Shown piece after piece: positions 52,824-61,586 of a stretch of DNA of 64,000 nucleotides. The notes below the pieces were generated by a model. It was not told where the DNA came from and did no database searches. It was given only the letters and a program-made list of their open reading frames with translations. Positions within the stretch are counted from its first letter, which is position 1. Each line of letters starts with the position of its first letter. The translations under genes were made by a program, and so were the position numbers. The DNA is from Lysinibacillus sp. FSL W8-0992 (lineage in GTDB: Bacteria > Bacillota > Bacilli > Bacillales_A > Planococcaceae): assembly GCF_038008685.1 (NCBI RefSeq), contig NZ_JBBOZQ010000001.1, positions 2,852,001-2,916,000 on the forward strand, read 5' to 3'.

Positions 52824-52973
52824 ATGGATGATGACACGTACCAAAAGAAATTAGCAGCTCATATAGACTCTTACATGGAGGATTTAGGACTAACGTATAA
52901 ACAAGCATTTAACAAAGCATACAAAGAAGTAGCATCAAGTGTGACAGTACCATTCATGAGCTTCGAGGATTAG
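52824..52973 (+). pseudogene. Phage-type gene remnant
   Basis: Reads MDDDTYQKKLAAHIDSYMED, LGLTYKQAFNKAYKEVASS and VTVPFMSFED. No ribosome site; the preceding bases give another frame with MDIQCRCQSIYLVNEKLPEY. Looks like two partial genes fused by deletion. Relatives: remnants near 47945 and at 47236. Confidence 0.4.
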
Positions 52974-53391
52974 AGAAACAGTTTAGTGCTGAAAGGTGAG
53001 TGAAATTTAAATAAGCATAATTAATTTAGTTTTCGAAATAAAGCTTGATAAAATTCACCTCATTAGTTTTTCTTAGAGGTGATTTTGTTATTTGGTATTT
53101 ATGTTGAAAATTAATATATTTTGAAATGTTATTTCAATTTTGTTCAACAATTGGGCCAGATTGTGGAATAACAACTTCTCATGAAAGTTTACCAAAGGAC
53201 GCTTGGAGACATTTTTTATTTATCTTACAGGATAATTTTTTTCAAAAGAAGGAAGAACTTTGTAGTGAACTGTAGCGTCTGCTAACGGGGCAGATTAGTT
53301 CAATAAGAAATTTCAAAGAATAGGTGAACAAATACCAAAGTATGGTAAAATAAATAGTGGTATAGTATGGTTTTTACATAGGAGGGTTTTT

Positions 53392-54342
53392 TTGAGAAAA
53401 TATCGAAAAACAGTTGTCATATTTCTTCTAATAATTACGTTGCTAATACTTACATCCTGTACACAATCAGAAAAATCGAAGACAAAACAAAATATTGAAA
53501 GTATCGTTACATCATTCGAACACCCTCAAACAGGTCAAAAATTTAAAATAGTCAATGCCTATAAACTTTATCAAAACTATGCAGATAAAGTTGAAAGCAA
53601 CCCAAAACAATCACAATGGGAAATCTATAATAAAGAGGTAATTAAACCAATACATAGTGCTTGCTTTGAGAATGTTGAATATCCTTATATGGCAGATTCA
53701 GTTCTAAATGTAGCTTCCGACCTTTTAACAGAAAATCAAATATTAAGCGAAAAAATTGATAGGAAAAAAAATGAAAATATTATTAAAGAAGCTCTTTTAA
53801 AATCTTCTGAACTCCTACCATCTGAAAATGAAATAACTGTATGTGTTTTTCCTGCTACAAATACAAATAAACTAATGACTACTTTGGGGGCAGGGAAAAT
53901 AATAGTCCATTACAATAAAGATTATACCGAAGATGATATAAGGTATAGCATGCCTCACGAATATCATCATAGTGTTTGGACAGAGAAGTACTTACGTAAT
54001 GCTCCATCTTTTACTGTTTTGGATAACCTAATATTTGAAGGAAAGGCGGTTATGTTTAATAAGTTAGTTTATCCTGATATTGATAGTGCTCCAATTCATT
54101 CAACATTCAACAAATATTATTGGTCAAAAATTGTATTAGATCTCGAAAGGGTTGACTTGAATCGGTCATCAGAAATTCTTGCGGGAGGTAATGGCCTTCC
54201 TAGTTTATATGGTTACGGTGAGGGCTATAGAATGGTTAAATCCTATCTTGATTTGCACCCTAATGTAACCCCTGAGGAATGGACTGCCCTAAGTGCAAAA
54301 GAAATTTTAGAAGAAGGAAATTATCTTGAAAACTATAAATAA
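53392..54342 (+). CDS. Lipoprotein, DUF2268-type putative zinc protease
   Basis: TTG start after AGGAGGG. The 316-residue protein has a lipoprotein signal ending ILTSC. The C-terminal two thirds match the DUF2268 predicted zinc-dependent proteases: ITVCVFPATNTNK, GAGKIIVHYNKDYTEDDIRY, the HExxH motif MPHEYHHSVW, and the downstream IFEGKAVMFNKLVYP where the Glu would complete the metal site. It should act outside the membrane. The similar-sized lipoprotein at 57027 is also a HExxH protein. Confidence 0.85.
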   Translation: MRKYRKTVVIFLLIITLLILTSCTQSEKSKTKQNIESIVTSFEHPQTGQKFKIVNAYKLYQNYADKVESNPKQSQWEIYNKEVIKPIHSACFENVEYPYMADSVLNVASDLLTENQILSEKIDRKKNENIIKEALLKSSELLPSENEITVCVFPATNTNKLMTTLGAGKIIVHYNKDYTEDDIRYSMPHEYHHSVWTEKYLRNAPSFTVLDNLIFEGKAVMFNKLVYPDIDSAPIHSTFNKYYWSKIVLDLERVDLNRSSEILAGGNGLPSLYGYGEGYRMVKSYLDLHPNVTPEEWTALSAKEILEEGNYLENYK

Positions 54343-54403
54343 CAAATCTATGAATGAATTAACATGTATTATTCGGGTAATTATATGTTAATGATTAGTT
54401 AAA

Positions 54404-54554
54404 AATCATTGAGTTGCGTATGCAGCTCTTTTCTCTTTTTTCTATATTCAAAAAGGGGGCTACATTACAATAACGCTCATCTAATTGAAAAACTTTTATA
54501 ATTTAAAAAAGCCAATCATTCTGAGTGGCTTTTTAATTTACCTAAAGAAAGTAG
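54404..54554 (+). repeat. Deletion derivative of the 51820-52183 locus, with the 46-bp repeat
   Basis: GAGTTGCGTATGCAGCTCTT matches 51823 onward, AAAAGGGGGCTACA matches the ribosome-site region before 51891, and 54509-54554 is identical to 52138-52183. The small gene that sits between these parts in the other copy is absent here. Confidence 0.6.
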
Positions 54555-54650
54555 GAATAGAAATCGCAAGGAGCGGGTATTTATTATTGCCAGTTTGGAT
54601 ATTGAGCTGGAGAAAGAAGCCGAGGCTGTGAAGAAAAAATAAAAAGCAAA

Positions 54651-54815
54651 TTACTTAGAAAGAGATCTTTTACCTTTCTTATTTTCTTTCCATTCTCTGT
54701 GTAATTCCATTAAAGACTTCTTCGTTAAGATAGATAAATCTTGTTTCCCTAGATAAAGCATTGTCAAAGCTGCAGTTTTATTAGAATGGAATGAACTTAG
54801 TTTTACATCACTCAT
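54651..54815 (-). CDS. Small basic protein (54 aa)
   Basis: ATG with an AGGAGGTG site. Product MSDVKLSSFHSNKTAALTML, then YLGKQDLSILTKKSLMELHR and a Lys-rich tail. The ALTMLYL.KQDLS..T..EL pattern reminds me of small proteins in Bacillus phages. Unknown function; the strong site supports translation. The preceding stretch 54570-54642 on the plus strand shows a small coding trace (VFIIASLDIELEKEAEAV). Confidence 0.65.
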   Translation of the reverse strand: MSDVKLSSFHSNKTAALTMLYLGKQDLSILTKKSLMELHREWKENKKGKRSLSK

Positions 54816-55037
54816 TAATTACACCTCCTTCCTACTGTAAATATTAGACTGAGAGGAGGGAAAGCCTTTATTTTAAGATGTGTTACCAAAAGATGTTTGG
54901 GAGCTTTAATAATTCAAATAACAAAGCAGAATACTTTATTAAAGCGAAGGTAAATATTTAGAACAAATGAACGAAAATTATATGATAAGATGGTTATTAA
55001 TTACATTAAATGGTTTTAATTCGTATGGAGGGTATTT

Positions 55038-55492
55038 ATGCATGATTTTTATTTAATAAAAAAGACCGAAACACAAGATGAAGATTTTTTAAAATATTTT
55101 TGGAGAGATAAAGAGGATTACAAAGATTTAATTGTTGAATACATTGGACTTGAAGATAACATAGTGGAATATATTTATGATTCACTTACATGGATTCCAT
55201 GCAGGAACCCAAGCTTACCTGGAATGCCTAAACACATAGGCTTTAATAACATTGGCGTCACCCTATTTGATGAAAATTCAGCCACTTCGCTTATTTCTAT
55301 TTTTACTGCTTGGAGTGATTTATTAAAAATGGTCCAAAAGAAATCCTAAAAATGATTTATTACCATAATTACTCTGAGGATGAATTAGTGCGTTTCGATA
55401 GAGACTATGCGGTAGCAAAATTTGAAAAATTCAGTTCTATGTCCAAACAACTGTCTAAGGACAAATATTATATATATCATTGTGGGATATGA
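55038..55492 (+). pseudogene. Hypothetical gene with a one-base frameshift in an A-run
   Basis: ATG 55038 after GGAGGG gives MHDFYLIKKTETQDEDFLKY, and TWIPCRNPSLPGMPKHIGFN later. The frame stops at 55349 after KMVQKKS. If the run TTAAAAATGG had one more A, the product would read LLKNGPKEILKMIYYHNYSE and go on to CGI at 55492, with protein-like text throughout. So a single-base deletion in the A-run is likely, or a sequencing error there. Function unknown; it resembles no family I can name. Confidence 0.65.
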
Positions 55493-55645
55493 AAATCAAA
55501 AATTAATTTTAATTTGAGCAGAAGTCGATAAGAGTTTATCCTGATTAACAGTCATTATGCAATAATCGTTACCAAGCAGTTTAATTCAATAAGCAACTGT
55601 TTGACGTGGTGAGATTTGTTTAAATGAAGGTGGGAAGGAGAAACG

Positions 55646-55888
55646 ATGAAAAAATCTTTTAGTAAGTTAGATAAGATACAAATTGTCATTGGTATCATTG
55701 CGTTGATACTCGCAATGCTTGGGTTTATTTACGATAATTTAATAGAAATCGCACTCATATTAATGTCTATAAATTTGCTTGTAAATGGGATACGATATTT
55801 AAGTAAAGACAAAAAATCCATTTCTACATATTTGTTGATAGTAATTGCGATACTATTACTTTTCCTTTCAATCTATAATTTATTGTAG
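55646..55888 (+). CDS. Small three-helix membrane protein (80 aa)
   Basis: ATG after GGAAGGAG. Helices IQIVIGIIALILAMLGFIYD, IEIALILMSINLLVNGI and YLLIVIAILLLFLSIY. Layout like the DUF3953-type protein at 48231. A repeated AGTTTAATTCAATAAGC motif lies 70 bases upstream, as at other small-protein genes here. Confidence 0.7.
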   Translation: MKKSFSKLDKIQIVIGIIALILAMLGFIYDNLIEIALILMSINLLVNGIRYLSKDKKSISTYLLIVIAILLLFLSIYNLL

Positions 55889-56107
55889 TAACAGGGACTT
55901 TAGTGCAACTAGGATTTATAAAGTATACAAAAAAATAAATTAAATAACGTTTCCAAATCGAAGTTTGGACGTATACCAAAAAGTCACGAATGTTGTTAAA
56001 TCAGCGTTTGTGACTTTACTTATGTATATTTTTTATTCTGCTTTTTATGCAAAGAGCATCTGGTTCTATGAAAAGAAGCAACTCTATTTTGACTGGCAAG
56101 GTATATA

Positions 56108-56207
56108 TTACTTTTCATGTTTTAAAATTTCCCAAATATCACGTAATCTCTTAACTGCCTCTTCTTTCGTATAAGGAAGTTCTTTGTAAAATTTCTATAG
56201 TTCTGGA
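56108..56207 (-). pseudogene. Short gene fragment on the minus strand
   Basis: Reads NPEL, stop, KFYKELPYTKEEAVKRLRDI and WEILKHEK. The text is convincingly protein-like. The N-terminal part is absent and one stop interrupts it. No family recognised. Confidence 0.4.
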
Positions 56208-56395
56208 TTGTTAGAAGTATAGAGATGAATTAAAGCAACATTTGTATGAATTGGCTCTTAAATCCTTGGCTAAAGTTAAATTTTAAAGAACCAAAAAGTC
56301 TATTTATTGACTAGTATGTTAAATATTTTTTTATATTTAAAAATATTTTATAATTAAAATTGACAATTATATTTCCAGTAAAGGAGAGATTTGCG

Positions 56396-56854
56396 TTGAA
56401 AGCTAAAGGTATTTTAAAAGGAATTACTATAGGCATTGTTGGCTCCCTTATTATCCCTTACTTTTTTCATAGAATAGCTTACGGTTTAGCAGGAGGTTAT
56501 GTAAGCTTAAGCTACTGGGGAGATAGTTGGTTATATATAGCCTTGTCTATTCCTTTGATTTTATCCATGGCCATAATGGGATATTATCTATCTAGTCAAA
56601 ATAATGTCCAAAATAAAAAAATGTGGTGGATTAGCTTTTTTGTAACTTTTATTGTCAGCTTATTTACCGGCACGTTGGGTATTATAATTAGTGAGATGAT
56701 ATTACGGGGTAATTTAAATAATTTTAATCTTGAGGGATCGATGATATGGGGTGTCATTTACAGTATTGTACTCCTACCGATAACGGTTCCTTTAGGCAAG
56801 TTTATTTTAAGTTTATTGTATATATGGATTCAAAAAAATAAAGTAATTATTTAA
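56396..56854 (+). CDS. Four-helix membrane protein (152 aa)
   Basis: TTG 56396 follows AAAGGAGAG; the frame could be read from 56360 but that part has no site. Helices at about residues 5-25, 45-65, 75-100 and 118-145. SLSYWGDSWLYIALSIPLIL is the most distinctive segment. A broken paralogue is at 43082. Function unknown. Confidence 0.7.
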   Translation: MKAKGILKGITIGIVGSLIIPYFFHRIAYGLAGGYVSLSYWGDSWLYIALSIPLILSMAIMGYYLSSQNNVQNKKMWWISFFVTFIVSLFTGTLGIIISEMILRGNLNNFNLEGSMIWGVIYSIVLLPITVPLGKFILSLLYIWIQKNKVII

Positions 56855-57026
56855 GAATATATGTGAGTTACTACTTTCCATTTTTCAAATTTCTAGCCCT
56901 AGCTTCTTGTTTTCAAATTTCTTCTTGTTGACGAACCACTTAGAAGGAAGTTGTAAACTAAATTGCTAGGGCTCGTCCAAAGCATCGCTATACCTGTTCT
57001 CCTTGACCATTAATATTTCTAAGAAA

Positions 57027-57899
57027 TTATTCCTTTGTAAAATATTTAGGGTCAATTTTATCTATAACTGAAACAAAATTATAGAGATCCATTATTAATT
57101 TCTCATTTGTTGTTAGATCGGTTTGGTTATTGATAAGAGCTATCCACTCTTTTTCTAACTCATCAATATGTTTACCGTAAACCTCATCTATCTTTTTAGC
57201 CAAATCCTTATCATTGTATATCTGTTCAAATTTTTCTATTCCATAAGTATCAATTAAATATGAAATAAAAGAAGAAGAATGAATATAGCTCATTTTCATA
57301 AGGGCATTCTTCTCATATTCATTTGTAAATTTAGGACGAAAATAGGAATGGGCATAATTCGTATCTATTAACTTGCTAATAGGTATTAATTTATTTGAAT
57401 CTATAAAATGCTTCATGATTTGATGAGAATGAATTGTAGTATTTCCGTATTTTTGTTCCATATAATCAGCAAAACCTTCTTGTGTAAAATAACCACTACT
57501 TGTATCAAAATTATTTCCATAACCGAGTATAGAATGTGTCATTTCATGGACAAGTGGATATCGATCATCCTTAATGTCATATAGCAGGATTTCCTTTGCA
57601 AAGCCCCATGAATTTTGATTTCCTTCATTAAAAAATATCTGAATTCTGTCAGATGGAACATATGTAGTATGGATTGAATTTTTTATTACTTCATATGCAG
57701 CAAATATTTCTTCTTTAATTGTTTCTACCTTTTCTTGGGGAATCTGAATATTATTAATAACCTCAAAGGTTATTTTACCATCCGGTGTAGTGACAATATT
57801 TTCTTCACTTTTTTCTTGTTCTTTAGGAACAACTGGAGCTTGAGTACAGGCTGTTAATAGGAATACTAATATAAGGATATAGCCTCTAAACTTAATCAT
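57027..57899 (-). CDS. Lipoprotein with HExxH metallopeptidase motif
   Basis: ATG 57899 follows GGAGGTAA. The lipoprotein signal ends FLLTAC. A linker is followed by a gluzincin-like domain: VHEMTHSILGYG with HExxH, and 17 residues later FTQEGFADYMEQKYG, where Glu is in the right place for the third zinc ligand. The C-terminal helical part (FEQIYNDKDLAKKIDEVYGK) looks like the M1-type tail. Likely an exported zinc peptidase; target unknown. Confidence 0.85.
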   Translation of the reverse strand: MIKFRGYILILVFLLTACTQAPVVPKEQEKSEENIVTTPDGKITFEVINNIQIPQEKVETIKEEIFAAYEVIKNSIHTTYVPSDRIQIFFNEGNQNSWGFAKEILLYDIKDDRYPLVHEMTHSILGYGNNFDTSSGYFTQEGFADYMEQKYGNTTIHSHQIMKHFIDSNKLIPISKLIDTNYAHSYFRPKFTNEYEKNALMKMSYIHSSSFISYLIDTYGIEKFEQIYNDKDLAKKIDEVYGKHIDELEKEWIALINNQTDLTTNEKLIMDLYNFVSVIDKIDPKYFTKE

Positions 57900-58113
57900 A
57901 TTTACCTCCATAAAAATAGTATTTTCTAGTTTATACGGAAATAAAATGTAAAAGTTTCATTTTTTAGAATATTTAATTAATGTATCAACACACAACCGAA
58001 AATCCACAATTATAGAGACGAGTAATTGGGGAGTCTTTAACGGATCACCATATACTACTTACCAAGCAACGGGAGCAATCCATTCAGAGAGAATAAATTG
58101 AGGGATGTTTAAA

Positions 58114-58154
58114 TAAAAAAAGAGTATTAATCTTTTGGATTAACACTCTTTTTT
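58114..58154. terminator. Bidirectional terminator
   Basis: AAAAAAGAGTaTTAATC / GATTAAcACTCTTTTTT stem, T runs on both strands. Lies just past the end of the minus-strand immunity-type gene. Confidence 0.8.
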
Positions 58155-58168
58155 GTTCGTGCAATATA

Positions 58169-58792
58169 TTATGGTTTGGATTGAGTATTCCACTCTTTAA
58201 AGTAATCTAAAAGGTCAGCATGAAACTCCATATCTGTATTTAAGATTTCACAGCCATTATCATCATAAAGATGGAAAATACATTTCGTATTAGTATTCAC
58301 TAAAAAAACATCAGGAGCATAAATACTATGTTTTCTTTTTAGTCGAGGATTTTGAGATAAAAAGTCCTCATGAATACATGTTTTTAGCAGTAATTCTAAT
58401 TTTAAATCCAAGACTTTACAATATAATTCCATTTGTTGAACTGAAATCTTATCTTCATCGAATAGCCAAGTATATTCTTGGAGTAATAATGAATACTTTT
58501 TCTTTTGATTCTTTACATATCTTTTAAAAAAGTTTGGATTTACTGTATTTTTTGTTTCATCAGGGTATGAATTTACAACAACAATGACATCATCAGTTTT
58601 TTTAAACAACAAACCCACAATTTCAGATACTTGTTTATACTCTATATGAAATCTAGGTAAATTATGTTTATCATAATTTTGATGATTATCATTACCTAAC
58701 TCAACATGAATACCTGTATCCCAATTATGATAAAAATCTGGCGATAATGCTAATCCATTATAATGTTCTTCCATAAATTTTTTTAATTGCAT
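58169..58792 (-). CDS. DUF3885-type protein, probable toxin immunity
   Basis: ATG after AAGGTGAC. The 207-residue cytoplasmic protein starts QLKKFMEEHYNGLALSPDFY with WDTGIHVELG, the entry of the DUF3885 family; later SIYAPDVFLVNTNTKCIFHL and the end DLLDYFKEWN fit too. Members often lie behind polymorphic toxin genes. Thirty bases upstream lies the C-terminal end of a protein that could be such a toxin. So this is likely an immunity gene left beside a truncated toxin. Confidence 0.7.
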   Translation of the reverse strand: MQLKKFMEEHYNGLALSPDFYHNWDTGIHVELGNDNHQNYDKHNLPRFHIEYKQVSEIVGLLFKKTDDVIVVVNSYPDETKNTVNPNFFKRYVKNQKKKYSLLLQEYTWLFDEDKISVQQMELYCKVLDLKLELLLKTCIHEDFLSQNPRLKRKHSIYAPDVFLVNTNTKCIFHLYDDNGCEILNTDMEFHADLLDYFKEWNTQSKP

Positions 58793-58822
58793 ATTAAGTC
58801 ACCTTATTTCCACATTATTTTA

Positions 58823-58981
58823 TTATTCATCAATGACGTTACCATTCTTATCTAGTGAAGCTGTTCTTTCACTAGCACCTTTTTTCCATACTTTCCATGC
58901 CTTTTTCTCACCATTATAGCCTATGTGACCTGCTGTATCAGCTTTATTCTGTTGTGAACTATCGTTATATGAATAAGCCAG
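58823..58981 (-). pseudogene. C-terminal toxin fragment upstream of the DUF3885 gene
   Basis: The minus strand reads AYSYNDSSQQNKADTAGHIG, YNGEKKAWKVWKKGASERTA and SLDKNGNVIDE, then stop. Gly/Asn/Lys text ending with K-N-G-N-V-I is common at the tips of LXG/RHS-type toxins. The frame is lost upstream near 58981, where a plus-strand phage fragment begins. No start codon belongs to it. Confidence 0.5.
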
Positions 58982-59121
58982 TGTTTATTAGCAGCGAACT
59001 AACTTTTGACGAGATGCTTGTTCAAATGGATGAAGGTCTCGGTACACGCTTTTATCAAATGTGTAAGCAGTTTTTTATTCATATCGATAAGGATTTAGGG
59101 TTGAACTACAGATTAAAGTGA
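58970..59121 (+). CDS. Phage-type protein fragment (50 aa)
   Basis: ATG 58970 without a good ribosome site. Product MNKPVFISSELTFDEMLVQM, then DEGLGTRFYQMCKQFFIHID. Its 5' end coincides with the break point of the toxin fragment on the other strand, so it is probably the 3' end of a prophage gene fused by deletion. Confidence 0.4.
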
Positions 59122-59155
59122 GGGGCGCCAAGCTCCTTGATTGGAGGGAGAATGG

Positions 59156-59347
59156 ATGAAGAATGATTATAAACAGATTTTAGCCAAGATTCGTGAGGCG
59201 AGATGTGAGTGGGAACTAAACAAACTCATGAATGAGCTTGACGAATTCAACAAGCAAAATTACAAAGCTACTGCTATCGATATCGCTTTGGAAACTGGTG
59301 ACCGCAGGGCTTTTAATAAATTGGTGGTGTGTGAAACAAATGACTAA
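59156..59347 (+). CDS. Small phage-type protein with IDEAL-like motif
   Basis: ATG 59156 after GGAGGG. Product MKNDYKQILAKIREARCEWE, LNKLMNELDEFNKQN and TAIDIALETGDRRAFNKLV. The last block matches the IDEAL domain shape (I-D-x-A-L-x-x-G-D-x-x-x-F-x-x-L), a small dimerising motif. Overlaps the next gene by 8 bases, operon-like. Confidence 0.7.
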   Translation: MKNDYKQILAKIREARCEWELNKLMNELDEFNKQNYKATAIDIALETGDRRAFNKLVVCETND

Positions 59348-59564
59348 AAATTTCACATGGAATGCACCAAATGCAGAGCTGCTGAAATGCCCTGTGCCTG
59401 GCTGTCATCACATTGGGACCATCATTACGAAAAAGCATTGCTGGCTAGTGCATGGCATGACGAGAGATGAAGTTGGTAAAAAGTATGGAAAGCCTAAACG
59501 CATTTTGACATATAGCGAGAATCAAATTAAAGCGAGGGGTGCGGAATGGGTGAACAATACTTAA
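59340..59564 (+). CDS. Phage-type zinc-finger protein, MucR/Ros-like
   Basis: ATG 59340 inside the previous gene, site GGTGG. The 74-residue product has LKCPVPGCHHIGTII, then KKHCWLVHGMTRDEVGKKYG and KPKRI. The Cys2-His arrangement followed by HGMT..E...KYG resembles Ros/MucR zinc-finger regulators. It overlaps the following ORF. A degraded copy lies at 41513. Confidence 0.7.
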   Translation: MTKNFTWNAPNAELLKCPVPGCHHIGTIITKKHCWLVHGMTRDEVGKKYGKPKRILTYSENQIKARGAEWVNNT

Positions 59565-59731
59565 TTGATCAGATGGTGTTACACACTAGCCTCTACAAAA
59601 AATATCAGTACAAAGAAAACGAGATAGGGTTTTATCAGAACCTTGAAGCTTTACGCGTGCTGAAGGGGCTTAACACACAGGACGAGGCTTTGAATTATAT
59701 TGCATTTACTGGAGGATTGAAGGCTACATGA
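59546..59731 (+). CDS. Small phage-type protein (61 aa)
   Basis: Starts within the end of the zinc-finger gene. Product MGEQYLIDQMVLHTSLYKKY, QYKENEIGFYQNLEALRVLK and GLNTQDEALNYIAFTGGLK. Helical, no domain recognised. Tight overlap with its neighbours is typical of phage replication or regulation modules. Confidence 0.65.
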   Translation: MGEQYLIDQMVLHTSLYKKYQYKENEIGFYQNLEALRVLKGLNTQDEALNYIAFTGGLKAT

Positions 59732-59788
59732 GATTGTGTAATGTTACGAATAACTCGTGTCTTAAAGAATATGTACAGAATTTTCTGG

Positions 59789-59959
59789 TTAAATTCTGTT
59801 CTTTCGCTTCTTACCAGTATCAACACCTATTTCAAAAATAAAGAGGACCATAAGAAAGAAAAATACAATTTTCATAATAGGGTTAGCCGTCCAAAAGCCT
59901 AAATAATACAGGAAAACAAGGATGATTGATAATAGAGTTTTAACAATCTTTAGAGTCAT
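59789..59959 (-). CDS. Small two-helix membrane protein (56 aa)
   Basis: ATG 59959 after AGGAGG. Helices TLLSIILVFLYYLGFW and IMKIVFFFLMVLFIFEIGVD, tail TGKKRKNRI. Paralogue of the protein at 52501 by its second half. It faces against the prophage genes, so it is probably an insertion between them or a resident gene. Confidence 0.6.
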   Translation of the reverse strand: MTLKIVKTLLSIILVFLYYLGFWTANPIMKIVFFFLMVLFIFEIGVDTGKKRKNRI

Positions 59960-60100
59960 CCTAAAACCTCCTAACATTTGGGATTACTGATTATAAAATA
60001 ATAACATAGTTAGGATATTTATAGAACATTGTATTGATCCATTTACTGCACAATTTGAGGATTATGCGAAAAAATGTGCAATAACGGGAGGTGATTGTGT

Positions 60101-60916
60101 TTGAAGCGAGTTTTAAATTATGTCGGTTCTAAATGGAATCTGGCTAGATGGATAGTAAACCAAATGCCCTAGCATGAGGTGTATCTTGAGCCATTCTTCG
60201 GTAGTGGTGCTGTCTTATTCAATAAGCCACCTGCACGTATCGAAACAATAAATGATTTAGATGGCAATATCGTCAATCTATTCAAAGTCATACGCGACCA
60301 GCCTGAACAACTGGCTCAACAAATTCAACTTACGCCCTATTCAAGACAAGAATACAATGAATCATTTACAGCATTGAAGGGTGAATTAAATTCGTTAGAA
60401 AGAGCTAGGGTATTCTTAGTTCGTTGTTGGATGTCTAGGGGAGGAAAAACAAGTGATAGAACAGGGTGGCGTCACAATGTAGATTCAACGACTTTCAGTG
60501 CCTTGCCTGATTGGCGTAAACTACCAGCTATCGTTTTAGAAGCAATGGAGCGATTAAAACATGTACAAATTGAAAACTTAGATGCTACTACATTGATAGG
60601 TCGTTATAACAAAGAGAATTGTTTGATTTACAGTGATCCACCGTATTTATTCAGTACACGTACAAAACGACACTATGCTTATGAAATGACGGATGAACAA
60701 CATGAAACTTTATTGCGATCTTTAAATAAACATCGGGGTTTTGCCATGATTAGTGGCTACAACAACGATATATACAATGACATTTTACGAGGATGGACAA
60801 GGATTTCAAAGATGGCCACAACCGAAGCAGCACAAGAAAAGTGTGAAAGTCTGTGGCTTAATCCTCAAATAATTGAGCGTGGATATATACAAGAAACACT
60901 TTTTGGAATTGTGTAG
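60101..60916 (+). pseudogene. Phage DNA adenine methylase (Dam type), one in-frame stop
   Basis: A GGGAGGTG site precedes TTG 60101: LKRVLNYVGSKWNLARWIVN, then TAG at 60170-60172, then HEVYLEPFFGSGAVLFNK to the end at 60916. YVGSK is the SAM-binding motif of D12-class methylases, FFGSGAV is motif I and YSDPPYLF the catalytic DPPY. All motifs remain, but the stop cuts off the N-terminus; a restart lacks a good site. Probably inactive. The normal enzyme methylates N6 of adenine in short sites. Confidence 0.85.
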
Positions 60917-60924
60917 GCGATTAC

Positions 60925-61254
60925 TTGAAACACCAACAAACACAAGGCATTGTAATCTCCTTTGAATAACAGCCGCGGTTTGTGTTATTGCCAAAGTTCG
61001 AAAAGAACGGAAAGAAATATCGTGAAATTGGTTATAACGCTGATTTCACTGTTCATTATGCAGATGGTCATACAGAAGGAGTTGACATCAAAGGGATGGT
61101 TACAAAGCAATTTGAATTGAGGAAGAAGTTATTAGAATATCGTTATCCGCATGAATTAAAGTTTTTAACGTATTCAAAGATTGATGGTGGTTGGATAACT
61201 CATGATGAACTGAAAAAGGCTAGGAAAGCACGTAAAGAAGCTAAAGTCGGGTGA
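60925..61254 (+). pseudogene. DUF1064 phage nuclease-like gene, one in-frame stop, 5' truncated
   Basis: The frame reads YLKHQQTQGIVISFE, TAA at 60967-60969, then QPRFVLLPKFEKNGKKYREI and GYNADFTVHYADGHTEGVDI. DUF1064 proteins have this order (L...G.I..FE.QPRF.L.P.F...Y.ADF....VDVKG). The N-terminal 30 residues expected for the family are also missing. An open part could be translated from GTG 60982. Confidence 0.75.
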
Positions 61255-61258
61255 TGAA

Positions 61259-61468
61259 GTGAACACAGTACGTAAGTAAGTTAAACAACGCAGAGCCCGC
61301 CTAATAAATCATCAGGACCACATAGCTTTTCTCAAATGCAAGGGGTGTTCAAAACGTAAGGCTTATGATTCTAGTAAGAAATGTAGAGGATGCAAGGTTT
61401 ATAGAGAACTAAGGAGCATTGGGAAAGAGCTGGAGCAGATTAGTCGTTTGCGTAGGTGGCTTAAGTGA
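61259..61468 (+). pseudogene. Small phage zinc-ribbon gene, one in-frame stop
   Basis: From GTG 61259: MNTVRK, TAA, VKQRRARLINHQDHIAFLKC, KGCSKRKAYDSSKKCRGCK and a basic helix to 61468. Two CxxC pairs could bind zinc. Only the single stop at codon 7 breaks it. Confidence 0.6.
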
Positions 61469-61586
61469 AGAGTTGAAGTAAGGGGATAGCATTGTTAAAC
61501 ATCATGGGGCGATGATTGCCATCCCAGAACTAAATTATGTATTGGAGTTAAATATTATTCTAACTATAAGTATGTAAGAAAAGAAT

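Noticed and set aside
55965-56174. A 69-residue plus-strand frame
   Set aside because: No ribosome site; partly antisense to a convincing minus-strand fragment at 56108-56207.
60101-61468. Stop-codon reassignment in the prophage genes
   Set aside because: Both TAG and TAA would need recoding while TAA and TGA end neighbouring genes normally, and truncations are also present; decay is simpler.
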